A stretch of DNA of 9,101 nucleotides from Oscillospiraceae bacterium (GTDB lineage: Bacteria > Bacillota > Clostridia > Christensenellales > Aristaeellaceae). A program made the position numbers and the translations under genes. The notes under the pieces were generated by a model. That model saw nothing but the letters and a program-made list of their open reading frames with translations. It was not told where the DNA came from and made no database searches. The stretch covers positions 1 to 9,101 of the forward strand of contig JAISBH010000105.1 in assembly GCA_031266295.1 (NCBI GenBank), in the 5' to 3' direction. Of this stretch, positions 1 to 7,640 are shown piece after piece (the first letter of the stretch is position 1; each line of letters starts with the position of its first letter).

Positions 1-1
1 C

Positions 2-586
2 AAGATAGAGCACGATCTTCTCTACCGGGGCGGTGGACCGATATTCTATAAAAAGCTCGACTATAAGCTGGACTTGGACAACCAGGCGCGCGACCGCGAC
101 CGCTCAAGCGTTGACACCAGCATCGAGGGATTGGGCATGTACGCGCTGAAGGCGTCAAAGGCGCTGCCGGGCGACGTAATCGTGCTCTCGTCCGTATCGG
201 GACGCACGCCGAAGGTGGTCGATCTGGCGTGGGAAGCGAAGAAGTTTGGCATGAAGGTGATAGTGTTCACGTCGATGGAGTACGCGCGCGCGGTCGAGCC
301 GGTGCACTCCAGCGGCAAGAAGCTATACGAGATGGCCGACATCGTGCTGGATAACTGCGCGCCCGCCGCAGAGGCCATGCTGGAAGTCGAGGGTATAGAG
401 GCGCGCTATGCCGCCGCGTCGGGCATAGCTTCCGACTATATACTGTGGAGCATGACGTCCGTCGCCATTGAGGAGCTGCTCGCGAAGGGGATCGTCCCCG
501 GCATCCTCAAGAGCGCGAATTTCCCCGGCGGCAATGATTATAACAAGACCGTCGTCGAGCCAAACTATACCAAGACGGGTTATTAA
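2..586 (+). CDS. SIS-domain phosphosugar-binding protein (UPF0309-like), 5'-truncated by window edge
   Basis: The reading frame is open from the left edge, so the true start lies outside. About 194 residues are visible, and I estimate some 50 are missing compared with UPF0309 / 'sugar isomerase domain-containing' proteins of about 240 aa. The visible part keeps the hallmarks of a SIS (sugar isomerase) fold: a hydrophobic strand, then the phosphosugar-binding loop S-S-V-S-G-R-T (S-x-S-G-x-T), then a helix and the strand 'MKVIVFTS'. Further on are the family-typical stretches 'SGKKLYEMADIVLDN' and the C-terminal 'SANFPGGNDYNK'. SIS proteins bind phosphorylated (amino)sugars as isomerases or as sensors; the exact substrate cannot be read here. 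The N-terminal 'LLYRGGGPIFY' resembles the metal- or sugar-site region upstream of the SIS core in this family. A 69-nt gap separates it from the following DUF5107 gene on the same strand, so co-transcription is likely. The TTG at 74 is an internal Leu codon, not a start. Confidence 0.88.
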   Translation, partial: KIEHDLLYRGGGPIFYKKLDYKLDLDNQARDRDRSSVDTSIEGLGMYALKASKALPGDVIVLSSVSGRTPKVVDLAWEAKKFGMKVIVFTSMEYARAVEPVHSSGKKLYEMADIVLDNCAPAAEAMLEVEGIEARYAAASGIASDYILWSMTSVAIEELLAKGIVPGILKSANFPGGNDYNKTVVEPNYTKTGY

Positions 587-655
587 TAACGCAATAACGG
601 CGGAACGGCGATAGAACAGTAAAAGAACGACCGCAGAATAGAAGGTAACTTAGTT

Positions 656-2626
656 ATGACGGAACTGCTGTACGAAACCCTCGTCATCCCATCCGCGTCG
701 CTGGGCAAAGAGAATCCGCTGCCCGACCTCAAGTCCAAGCAGGACGCGCACGCCTCGATCGAGACGGACGAGACTATCTCCGCCGATGAGTCGCGCTATA
801 TGGGTTGGGGCCGCGTTAACGGCATTCTGCCCTACACGCTGCTGGACGGATATAACCGCAGGAAGGAACCGTCGAACCGCAAGGCGATTATACTGCGCAA
901 CGATTATATTGATGCAACGTTTATACCGCAGTGGGGAGGGAGGCTCTGGTCGCTCGTGGATCGTACGACGGGCAGGGAGCTGCTGCACCGCAACCCGGTG
1001 TTCCAGCCGTGCAACCTGGCTTTGCGCAACGCGTGGATATCGGGCGGCGTCGAATGGAACTGCGGCGTTATCGGTCACACACCGTACACGGTGTCGCCCG
1101 TGTTCGCCGAGGTGATAGAGCCTGAGAACGGAGCGCCCATTCTGCGCATGTACCAGTATGAACGCGTACGAGACATCGTCTACCGCATTGAGGCAGTACT
1201 GCCGAACGACTCGCGCCAGCTATTCATCCATGTGCGGATCGACAACGCCAGCGACCGCGATACCGCCGTTTACTGGTGGAGCAATATCGCGGTTGACGAG
1301 CGTCCCGATACGCGGGTGATCGTCCCGGCGGATCGGGCGTACCGGTTCGACTACACCAAGAAATTGAGCAAGGTGCCCGTACCCTATTACGGCGATCTGG
1401 ACGCCAGCTACCCTGCATCGCTGCCTCACGCGATGGATTTCTTCTATGACATACCGGAGGGTCAACGCCGCTGGATAGCGGCGGTCGGCGGCGACGGTTA
1501 TGGGTTGGCGCAGACCTCGACCGATATGCTGCAGGGTCGCAAGCTGTTCGTCTGGGGTCAGAACGCGGGCGGCAAACGCTGGCAGGAATTCCTGTCCGTA
1601 GAGGGCAGCCGCTATCTGGAGATACAGGCGGGGCTGGCTCATACCCAACTGGAACACCTCCCTCTGGAAGGCAGCGGCCGCCGTGAGTGGACGGAGGCAT
1701 ACGGCCCGATTCAGATCGACCCGGAGACCGCACGCGGCGACGACTGGCACGCAATGACCAAGGCTGTCGAAGACGCGCTGGAAACCGCTCTGCCGCGGAC
1801 GCGCGTCGAAGCGACGCATGAAGCGCTCACCGAGGGACTGCCCGGCCAACGCGGCAAGCTGATCCAGAAAGGCGGCGGCTGGGGTTCGCTGGAGCAGGTA
1901 TTGAGGTGGTCGGATTTCCACGCGAACGGTCTGCGATTCTTGGCCGACTCCATGACGGCGGAACAGCGTGAATGGCAGGATCTGGCGCTACTCGGCGCGC
2001 TGCCCAACCGCGACATTCTCAACCCGCCGACGGCGTACCAGATTAGCGATCAGTGGCTGGAGAGGCTGAACGCGTCGGTAGAAACTGAGTCGGGAGATCA
2101 CTGGTTCGCGCGCTACCATCTAGGCGTGATGTACGCGTACCGGTTCGATAACGAGAGAGCGGAATCGCAGTTCAAGCGCTCGATGGAGCACGCGCCCAAT
2201 CCATGGTCGGCTCGCTGCTTGGCCGTGCTGAGCTCCCGCGCGGGCGACGTTCAAGGCGCGGCCGATCTAATGCTGGAGGCGTTGACGCTGGCTGGCTCAA
2301 GCCCAAGCAAGCCGCTGGTCATCGAGACGCTTACCGCGCTCAACGAGGCCGGACGTTACGCCGATACAAACCACGCGGCTCAATCGCTACCGAAAACCGT
2401 CGCGTCGCTGGGCCGCGTGAAGGCGCTCCGGATTAAAGCCTTGCTTGAGCTGGGCGAGACCGCCGAAGCCGAACGCGTTCTGCGCGGTAACATCGAGCTG
2501 ACCGACGTCCGCGAGGGCGAGATATCGCTGTCCGATCTGTGGAAGCGTTTGTGCGAGGCAAAGGGCGTAACGCTGGAGGAAAATCCGATGCCGGCGCGGC
2601 TGGACTTTCGCATGAGGAACGAGTAA
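656..2626 (+). CDS. DUF5107 domain protein with C-terminal TPR-like repeats
   Basis: This 656-aa soluble protein has no signal peptide or membrane segment. Residues about 50-345 match the DUF5107 pattern as I know it, a galactose-mutarotase-like beta-sandwich expected to bind carbohydrate. Typical pieces are 'PQWGGRLWSLVD' (91-102), 'LLHRNPVFQP' (109-118), 'SGGVEWNCGVIGHTP' (129-143), 'YWWSNIAV' (206-213) and 'AGLAHTQLEHLPL' (325-337). Residues about 480-615 are helical with TPR-like spacing ('ARYHLGVMYAYRFDNERAESQFKRSM', split over 485-510, and 'LRIKALLELGETAEAERVLR', 591-610), a common partner of DUF5107. Start: ATG 656 is preceded by GAAGGT at 641-646, a suitable distance away. It follows a SIS phosphosugar protein by 69 nt, which supports a role in sugar or glycan metabolism. 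The enzymatic activity and substrate are unknown. It ends 25 nt before an inverted repeat that may terminate the operon. Confidence 0.88.
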   Translation: MTELLYETLVIPSASLGKENPLPDLKSKQDAHASIETDETISADESRYMGWGRVNGILPYTLLDGYNRRKEPSNRKAIILRNDYIDATFIPQWGGRLWSLVDRTTGRELLHRNPVFQPCNLALRNAWISGGVEWNCGVIGHTPYTVSPVFAEVIEPENGAPILRMYQYERVRDIVYRIEAVLPNDSRQLFIHVRIDNASDRDTAVYWWSNIAVDERPDTRVIVPADRAYRFDYTKKLSKVPVPYYGDLDASYPASLPHAMDFFYDIPEGQRRWIAAVGGDGYGLAQTSTDMLQGRKLFVWGQNAGGKRWQEFLSVEGSRYLEIQAGLAHTQLEHLPLEGSGRREWTEAYGPIQIDPETARGDDWHAMTKAVEDALETALPRTRVEATHEALTEGLPGQRGKLIQKGGGWGSLEQVLRWSDFHANGLRFLADSMTAEQREWQDLALLGALPNRDILNPPTAYQISDQWLERLNASVETESGDHWFARYHLGVMYAYRFDNERAESQFKRSMEHAPNPWSARCLAVLSSRAGDVQGAADLMLEALTLAGSSPSKPLVIETLTALNEAGRYADTNHAAQSLPKTVASLGRVKALRIKALLELGETAEAERVLRGNIELTDVREGEISLSDLWKRLCEAKGVTLEENPMPARLDFRMRNE

Positions 2627-2650
2627 GATAAACATACGCTATCGAAGATG

Positions 2651-2680
2651 TGGCTCAACTTGATAGTTGAGCCATTGTTT
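2651..2680 (+). terminator. Perfect inverted repeat: terminator of the DUF5107 operon, or operator of the next promoter
   Basis: TGGCTCAACT (2651-2660) and AGTTGAGCCA (2665-2674) form a perfect 10-bp stem with the 4-nt loop TGAT, followed by the T-rich stretch TTGTTTGATTT. It lies 25 nt after the stop of the DUF5107 gene, so a modest rho-independent terminator is reasonable, although the T tract is interrupted. The same palindrome contains the -35 element of a predicted promoter for the downstream ATPase gene. It could therefore equally be a repressor-binding dyad. Both roles are compatible. Confidence 0.6.
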
Positions 2681-2688
2681 GATTTAAT
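2660..2688 (+). promoter_or_regulatory. Predicted sigma-A-type promoter for the brxD-brxHI unit
   Basis: TTGATA (2660-2665, 5 of 6 to consensus) and TTTAAT (2683-2688, 5 of 6) are separated by exactly 17 nt in an AT-rich stretch. The predicted transcription start near 2695 lies about 20 nt before the ATG at 2715. The -35 box straddles the loop of the 2651-2674 palindrome, so a protein bound to that dyad would block RNA polymerase. This placement is what one would expect for a repressed gene, but no regulator gene is adjacent. Confidence 0.6.
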
Positions 2689-2714
2689 AATTATTCGTCT
2701 AGGGGGCATCGCTT

Positions 2715-4037
2715 ATGCCAAGGACCGCGCCCAAACGCATCGCCGCGACCGTTCTTAACGCGCTCAAGGGCGGCGTCGTTCCGCGCGTCGGACTAGAGTA
2801 CATCGCCGTCGGTCGCGCGCGGGAGATAGACGCCCTCCTCAAGGATACGGAGATCATCCAGGACGGCGGCGCGGCGTGCCGCTTCATCGTCGGGCGATAC
2901 GGCAGCGGCAAGTCTTTCCTGCTCCAAACCCTGCGCAACTACGCGATGGAGCGGGGTTTCGTTGTAGCTGACGCCGATCTCTCCCCCGAACGCCGGCTGA
3001 GCGGTACACAGGGACAAGGCGTCGCCACATACCGCGAGCTGATGCGCAACATCTCCGTCCGCGTCAGCCCCGACGGCGGCGCGCTGTCCATGATACTGGA
3101 GAAATGGATCTCCGGCATCCAGCAATCCGTGGCGGATGAAGAGGGTGTCGGCGAAGACCAAAGTTACGCGTTCGAATCGCGCGTGCGCAAGCGCATCATG
3201 TCCGTCGGCTCCGAACTGGAGGGCATGGTCAACGGCTACGACTTCGCGAAGGTGATTCTGCTGTATTGGCAGGCTTACCGCGACGGCGATGATCACACTC
3301 AATCCAACGCGCTGCGCTGGTTCCGCGGCGAATACACATCGAAGATGGAGGTACGTCATGACCTGAACGTGCGCACCATCATCGACGACGAGAATTGGTA
3401 TGAGGCGCTGAAACTGTTCTCCGCGTTCTTGGTTCACGCGGGATACAAGGGGCTGCTGGTTTTGATCGACGAGGTGGTCAACCTGTTCCGCATCCCGTTC
3501 CGCGTCACGCGCCAATACAATTATGAGAAACTGCTGTCGATGTACAACGACGCGCTACAGGGCAAGGCCTCCCACCTCGGGTTGATATTCGTCGTAACCC
3601 CGCAAGCGCTGGAGGATACCGAGCGCGGCATATTCAGCTATGAGGCGCTGCGCTCGCGCCTGACCGAGGGACAGTTCGCCGACTCAGAGGTGCGCGACCT
3701 ACTCGCGCCAATCATACGCATCAGCCCGCTGTCATTTGAAGAAATGTACGTATTGATGGAGAAATTAGCGCGGCTGCACATGGATCTTTATGGCTATGAG
3801 CGCGAGATCACGCAGGACGAGTATATCACTTTCTTAAAGGCGGAGTATGAACGTATCGGCGCGACGACCCACATCACGCCGCGCTCGGTTATCCGCGATT
3901 TCGTAGAGATACTCAATCGGCTATACCAATACCCCGAGCAGACCGTCGCCGACATCGTCGCCGCTAAGGACGCGCAGTTCACAGTCGATGACGAGGCGCC
4001 CGATGATGTGGATGGATTCGCCAATTTCTCGGTATGA
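2715..4037 (+). CDS. brxD: BrxD-type (DUF2791 / BrxC-BrxD superfamily) P-loop ATPase
   Basis: This 440-aa AAA-like ATPase has a Walker A 'GRYGSGKS' (60-67), a Walker B 'LLVLIDEV' (247-254, D252 E253), a sensor-like 'LIFVVTP' (290-296) and arginine-rich 'YEALRSRL' (309-316) that may supply the arginine finger. The N-terminal 'LKGGVVPRVGLEYIAVGR' and the region 'FVVADADLSPERRL' (82-95) are typical of the DUF2791 proteins that include BrxD. Length is normal for BrxD and the gene appears intact. ATG 2715 has AGGGG at 2701-2705. In type 2 BREX (Pgl) phage-defence loci BrxD is encoded beside the helicase BrxHI, and the next gene here is such a helicase, 23 nt downstream. BrxD's molecular role is poorly known; ATP-driven loading of, or coupling to, the helicase on DNA is an inference. 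No other BREX gene is present in the window. The symbol rests on family resemblance and synteny. Confidence 0.85.
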   Translation: MPRTAPKRIAATVLNALKGGVVPRVGLEYIAVGRAREIDALLKDTEIIQDGGAACRFIVGRYGSGKSFLLQTLRNYAMERGFVVADADLSPERRLSGTQGQGVATYRELMRNISVRVSPDGGALSMILEKWISGIQQSVADEEGVGEDQSYAFESRVRKRIMSVGSELEGMVNGYDFAKVILLYWQAYRDGDDHTQSNALRWFRGEYTSKMEVRHDLNVRTIIDDENWYEALKLFSAFLVHAGYKGLLVLIDEVVNLFRIPFRVTRQYNYEKLLSMYNDALQGKASHLGLIFVVTPQALEDTERGIFSYEALRSRLTEGQFADSEVRDLLAPIIRISPLSFEEMYVLMEKLARLHMDLYGYEREITQDEYITFLKAEYERIGATTHITPRSVIRDFVEILNRLYQYPEQTVADIVAAKDAQFTVDDEAPDDVDGFANFSV

Positions 4038-4060
4038 CAGATGAACCATAATGATAAATA

Positions 4061-6304
4061 ATGAATAATGATCCATTCTATCGCCTCGCTCCCGCCGTGC
4101 AGGAATTCATCCTGCGCAGCGGATGGAACGCGCTGCGCGCGGTTCAATCCGCCGCCATCGGCATAATACTCGACACCGACGACAATCTGCTGCTCGCGAC
4201 CGGCACCGCCTCAGGCAAGACCGAGGCGGCGTTTATGCCCGCCATTACATCACTGCTCAATAAGCCGGCACGCTCCGTCGGCATCCTGTACATCTCTCCG
4301 TTGAAGGCGCTGATCAACGACCAATTCGATCGTATAGGTTCACTGTTGTCCGAAACGAATATTCCCATATGCAAGTGGCACGGCGACGCGTCCGAGTCGC
4401 GCAAGCGGCGTGTAGTCGGCAACCCGCGCGGGGTGCTGCAGATCACGCCCGAATCGCTGGAGGGACTGCTAGACCGCGACGGTTCGACCGGACGCGCGAA
4501 CGGCTGCGCACGGATGTTCGCCGACCTGCGTTTCGTCATAATTGACGAGGTTCACGCGTTCATGAACGGGCCGCGCGGCATACAAACGCTGTGCCTGCTG
4601 GAGCGGCTGCAGCGTTTGATCGGTCACATTCCGCGCAGGATAGGGCTGTCGGCCACACTGGGCGATACCGTCCCTGCCGAACGCTGGCTTAGCATGGGCA
4701 CGGACAGGCGGTGCGTCACGCCGCGCGCGCAGGACGCCGCGAAGAGGATCAGGCTGGCCATGTTTGAGTATGAGCAGGAGGAGCCGCCAGCGCCTTTCGC
4801 GGCGGACGGCGAACCCGCTCAATCCGCGCCGCGAATGCTGAACGTCCGGCCCACGCAGTTCTACGAGGATCTCTACCGCTTCACGCTGGGCAAGAAGGCC
4901 ATCATATTCGCGCGTTCACGCGCCGACGTCGAGGAGGCGGTGCTCAACCTGCGCGGCGTCGCGAAGTCTCACGGCACTCCCGACATATATCGCGCGCACC
5001 ACGGCAGCATATCCGCGTCGCTGCGCGAACAAACCGAACGCGAGTTGAAGGCCAGTGAGGGCGGCATGGTGGTCGCCGCGACGATCACGCTGGAACTGGG
5101 TATAGACATAGGCGAGCTGGACATGGTTGTGCAGTTGGACGCGCCATCGACCGTGTCGGCGTTCGTGCAGCGGCTGGGGCGATGCGGCCGCAAGGGACAG
5201 CGCGCGGAGCTGATGCTCTTTCTGACGGGACGGCTGGACCTGCTGCCGCTTATAGGCGGAGAGTATAACCATGGCAACTATCGCGCTGGCGGCTATATCT
5301 CCGGCGGATTTGATTGGTCGCTACTGCGATCGATAGCGTCGGTTCAGCTGTACATCACCGAGAAATGGGTTGAGCCTCCCGACCTGCCCCAGGCCCCGTA
5401 CGCCCTGCTGTATCACCAGACTATGGCGCATCTGCTGAGTTTCGGAGCATGCGAGCCTTCCGCGCTGGCGCGCGCCGCGCTCACCCTCGCGCCGTTCGCA
5501 GGGATCACGCGGACTGCGTATCAAACGCTGCTGCGCCACTTGATCGACGTCAACCACCTCGCTCGCACCGAAGAGGGCCTGTTGATGATCGGCGCGGCAG
5601 CGGAACCGATTGTGTCGACATACCGATTCTGCGCGGTGTTCGAGTCGCCAGAGGAATACGACGTGCAGTTTCATGGGCAGTCGATCGGCTCGGTGTATGG
5701 CGCGCCGCCCGTCGGTTCAAGGATTGTACTGGCTGGCAGGGTATGGGAGTGTGTCAAGGCGCTGGAAAACCGCAAGGTTGTGATTGTTGACGAGGCCACA
5801 GGTTCAGGCACGACCGCCTGGCGCAATCCTGTGCGAGTGCCCGTTCACGATCGTGTAGCCGCGATGATGCGGGATGTGCTGGCTTCGGATACCGTTTATC
5901 CCTACCTGGATGAAGCGGCGGTCGATCGCCTGACCGCTATGCGCCGTGACGCGGGACGAATCGGTATGCTGCGTCCCGAGTTAATTCCCATTGATCATAA
6001 TCATTATATATTCTGCCCATGGGTGGGTACGCGCCGCCTGTCCACGTTGGCGCTGGCGTTGGAGTCCGAGGGCGTCGTCGTGGAGATACAGCCCGGCGGA
6101 TTTGATCCGGTGTACCTGGCGATGGAGTATTCTGGCGGGCGGGCGGAGTTGGGGCGCATAGTCCGGCGAATCAGATCCGGTCCGGTCGATCTGGAGATGC
6201 TGTCGCTCAACGAGACGCACGTTATCCCCGCGAAATATAACGAATACATCCCGCTAGATCTGCTCCACGAACAGTACCGGCGGGACGCGCTGTGGCCGGG
6301 TTAA
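4061..6304 (+). CDS. brxHI: BrxHI-type DEAD/DEAH-box (Lhr-core-like) helicase
   Basis: This 747-aa superfamily 2 helicase has all its motifs in place: Q29, motif I 'ATGTASGKT' (46-54), Ia 'SPLKAL' (79-84), Ib 'TPESL' (129-133), II 'DEVH' (162-165), III 'SAT' (197-199), IV 'IIFARSR' (281-287), 'HHGS' (313-316), V 'TITLELGIDIG' (341-351) and VI 'QRLGRCGRKGQ' (370-380). The 'GTASGKTEAAF' and 'QRLGRCGR' wording and the long C-terminal part (about 390-747, expected winged helix and beta-barrel-like domains) fit the Lhr-core group that includes BREX BrxHI. It presumably translocates on or unwinds nucleic acid in the cytoplasm. It is 23 nt downstream of the BrxD-type ATPase gene and almost surely co-transcribed. 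The ATG at 4061 gives the family-typical N-terminus but has no clear Shine-Dalgarno, so translation may be coupled to upstream ribosomes. An alternative label is simply Lhr-like helicase. Confidence 0.88.
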   Translation: MNNDPFYRLAPAVQEFILRSGWNALRAVQSAAIGIILDTDDNLLLATGTASGKTEAAFMPAITSLLNKPARSVGILYISPLKALINDQFDRIGSLLSETNIPICKWHGDASESRKRRVVGNPRGVLQITPESLEGLLDRDGSTGRANGCARMFADLRFVIIDEVHAFMNGPRGIQTLCLLERLQRLIGHIPRRIGLSATLGDTVPAERWLSMGTDRRCVTPRAQDAAKRIRLAMFEYEQEEPPAPFAADGEPAQSAPRMLNVRPTQFYEDLYRFTLGKKAIIFARSRADVEEAVLNLRGVAKSHGTPDIYRAHHGSISASLREQTERELKASEGGMVVAATITLELGIDIGELDMVVQLDAPSTVSAFVQRLGRCGRKGQRAELMLFLTGRLDLLPLIGGEYNHGNYRAGGYISGGFDWSLLRSIASVQLYITEKWVEPPDLPQAPYALLYHQTMAHLLSFGACEPSALARAALTLAPFAGITRTAYQTLLRHLIDVNHLARTEEGLLMIGAAAEPIVSTYRFCAVFESPEEYDVQFHGQSIGSVYGAPPVGSRIVLAGRVWECVKALENRKVVIVDEATGSGTTAWRNPVRVPVHDRVAAMMRDVLASDTVYPYLDEAAVDRLTAMRRDAGRIGMLRPELIPIDHNHYIFCPWVGTRRLSTLALALESEGVVVEIQPGGFDPVYLAMEYSGGRAELGRIVRRIRSGPVDLEMLSLNETHVIPAKYNEYIPLDLLHEQYRRDALWPG

Positions 6305-6346
6305 CCCCTCTGCCGCCGCAATAACAAAGGGGGTTAATCCGGCGGC
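6301..6346. terminator. Bidirectional terminator region between convergent brxHI and dinB, with interlocked inverted repeats
   Basis: TTAACCCC (6301-6308) and GGGGTTAA (6330-6337) are exact reverse complements and carry the stop codons of the two convergent genes (TAA 6302-6304 on +, TAA read from 6336-6334 on -). A second exact pair, GCCGCCG (6312-6318) and CGGCGGC (6340-6346), interlocks with the first in the order A-B-A'-B'. Either hairpin could stop transcription. On the + strand, GAAGAATTTTC follows the second arm. Only one hairpin at a time is likely, because the two-nucleotide connector before the last arm is short for a true pseudoknot. Confidence 0.5.
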
Positions 6347-7584
6347 GCCGAAGAATTTTCCTCCTCCACCCAAACCCCGATATCGCTCCCCATCAACACG
6401 GCAGGCTGAACGGCGCGTTCACCAAACCGTCCCCTAATGCCGTCAATCGCCCGCTCCAAACGCTCGGCGCGCTCTGACTTGGGGCGCAAGGGTTCGTCAA
6501 ACATGGAGAGCTGTTCGGCCTGGGCGCAGGATGAGGCGGCGGCCAGGTTCCCGGCGGTAATGGTCAGCGTGCGGATGGGCTTCTCGCGCGGCCAGTGTTT
6601 TGTAATCAGCGCTAACGCGCTCTCGCCGACGTCGGCGGCAAGGTATGTCGGCGCGGGCAGCGAGGTCTGCCGCGTGATTGACTTCAGCGTATTGTCCTTC
6701 AACGCGACCGTCACGGTACGGCACTTGAGATCGTGCTTGCGCAGCCGCGTCGCTACCGAGTCCGCCAGATAGATAACCCCCGCGCGAATATCCTCGTCTC
6801 CGACCAGATCGCGCTTGAACGTGAACCCATTGCCTATAGATTTGACCTGTTCGCTCACGCCCGTTTCCGCGACGGGGCTGCTGTCCATCCCGTTCGCGTT
6901 GTTATAAAGGGCGTCGCCCGCCTTGCCGAAGCGTTCGGTCAGCCATTTGGGGTTACTTGACGCTAACTGCCCGATTGTGATTATGCCGTACTTGGCGAGA
7001 GCCTCGGCGGTCTTACGCCCGACGAAGAACAGATCGCCCACCGGCAGCGGGCATACAATCTCCCACCAGTTATCGCGGTCGATTACCGTGACCGCGTCAG
7101 GCTTCTTGTAGTCCGAGCCTAGCTTGGCGAATATCTTGTTCCACGACACGCCCACGCTTATCGTAATCCCTATCTCCCGATGAACCCGCTCGCGAATCTC
7201 GTGGGCGCACTTCACGCCGTCTCCGCCGAACCGCCGCAGGCATCCCGTCAAGTCCAGGAAGCTCTCGTCGCTACCAAACCGCTCCACCTGTGGAGTGTAT
7301 TGCTCATATATTGCGTTGACGCGCTCGCAGAACTGGCCGTAAACATCATGGCGCGGCGGAAGCAGCGTCAGTTGCGGGCACTTCACCTTCGCGCTCCATA
7401 CCGTTTCGGCGGTCTTGATGTTATACTTTTTTGCCAGCTCATTCTTGGCCAGTATGATCCCATGCCGTCTGGCGGGGTCGCCTGCCACGGCCATCGGCAC
7501 GCCGCGCAGTTCGGGACGAAAGGTCTCCTCAACACTGGCGTAGAATGAGTTGCAGTCACAGTGGAGAATCACCCGATCCGGCAC
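6334..7584 (-). CDS. dinB: DNA polymerase IV (Y-family translesion polymerase DinB)
   Basis: This Y-family polymerase inserts nucleotides opposite damaged template bases, at low fidelity and without proofreading. With the start used here (416 aa), the palm motif 'HCDCNSFYASVE' (8-19) supplies the first catalytic aspartate (D10) and the probable steric-gate Tyr15. 'GSDESFLDLT' supplies D106 and E107. The thumb helix-hairpin-helix region follows ('LFFVGRKTAEALAKYGI'), then the little-finger domain with 'GNGFTFKRDL'. 'QLSMF' (358-362) is a beta-clamp binding motif, normal for Pol IV. Start choice: GTG at 7584-7582 lies 8 nt after AGGGGG (7598-7593 on the minus strand) and gives the usual N-terminus just before 'RVILHCD'. 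The GTG at 7593 would overlap that ribosome site. The gene is convergent with the helicase and divergent from the solute-binding gene. No SOS (LexA) box was seen. Confidence 0.95.
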   Translation of the reverse strand: MPDRVILHCDCNSFYASVEETFRPELRGVPMAVAGDPARRHGIILAKNELAKKYNIKTAETVWSAKVKCPQLTLLPPRHDVYGQFCERVNAIYEQYTPQVERFGSDESFLDLTGCLRRFGGDGVKCAHEIRERVHREIGITISVGVSWNKIFAKLGSDYKKPDAVTVIDRDNWWEIVCPLPVGDLFFVGRKTAEALAKYGIITIGQLASSNPKWLTERFGKAGDALYNNANGMDSSPVAETGVSEQVKSIGNGFTFKRDLVGDEDIRAGVIYLADSVATRLRKHDLKCRTVTVALKDNTLKSITRQTSLPAPTYLAADVGESALALITKHWPREKPIRTLTITAGNLAAASSCAQAEQLSMFDEPLRPKSERAERLERAIDGIRGRFGERAVQPAVLMGSDIGVWVEEENSSAPPD

Positions 7585-7592
7585 GGCCTTCA

Positions 7593-7598
7593 CCCCCT
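7593..7598 (-). promoter_or_regulatory. Ribosome binding site that decides the dinB start
   Basis: On the minus strand AGGGGG is followed by TGAAGGCC and then GTG (7584-7582), an 8-nt spacing. The upstream in-frame GTG (7593-7591) uses the last G of this site as its own first base, so it has no spaced Shine-Dalgarno. This favours the shorter protein. Confidence 0.6.
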
Positions 7599-7599
7599 G

Positions 7600-7627
7600 T
7601 TGGGTATCCTCTATTGAGTATTATAAT
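7600..7627 (+). promoter_or_regulatory. Probable promoter of the solute-binding protein gene (weak -35)
   Basis: A perfect TATAAT (7622-7627) sits 16 nt after TTGGGT (7600-7605), a poor -35 match. The start point would be near 7634, leaving a leader of about 43 nt before the ATG at 7677. The AT-rich stretch also reads TATAAT on the minus strand (complement of 7620-7625), which could serve dinB, but I find no convincing minus-strand -35. The region is a shared divergent promoter. Confidence 0.5.
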
Positions 7628-7640
7628 ATATCTAGCCTCA

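Noticed and set aside
74..586. Complete SIS protein starting at TTG 74
   Set aside because: The frame stays open to the left edge and the residues before 74 fit the family, so the gene is truncated by the window.
2793..3515. Long minus-strand open frame opposite brxD
   Set aside because: It lies entirely within a gene with intact Walker motifs, encodes no recognisable domain and is explained by GC-rich codon use; the same applies to the minus-strand frame at 1220-1921 opposite the DUF5107 gene.
2715..6304. Complete BREX system
   Set aside because: No methyltransferase, PglZ, PglY/BrxC or PglW-like gene is present; only the two accessory genes are.
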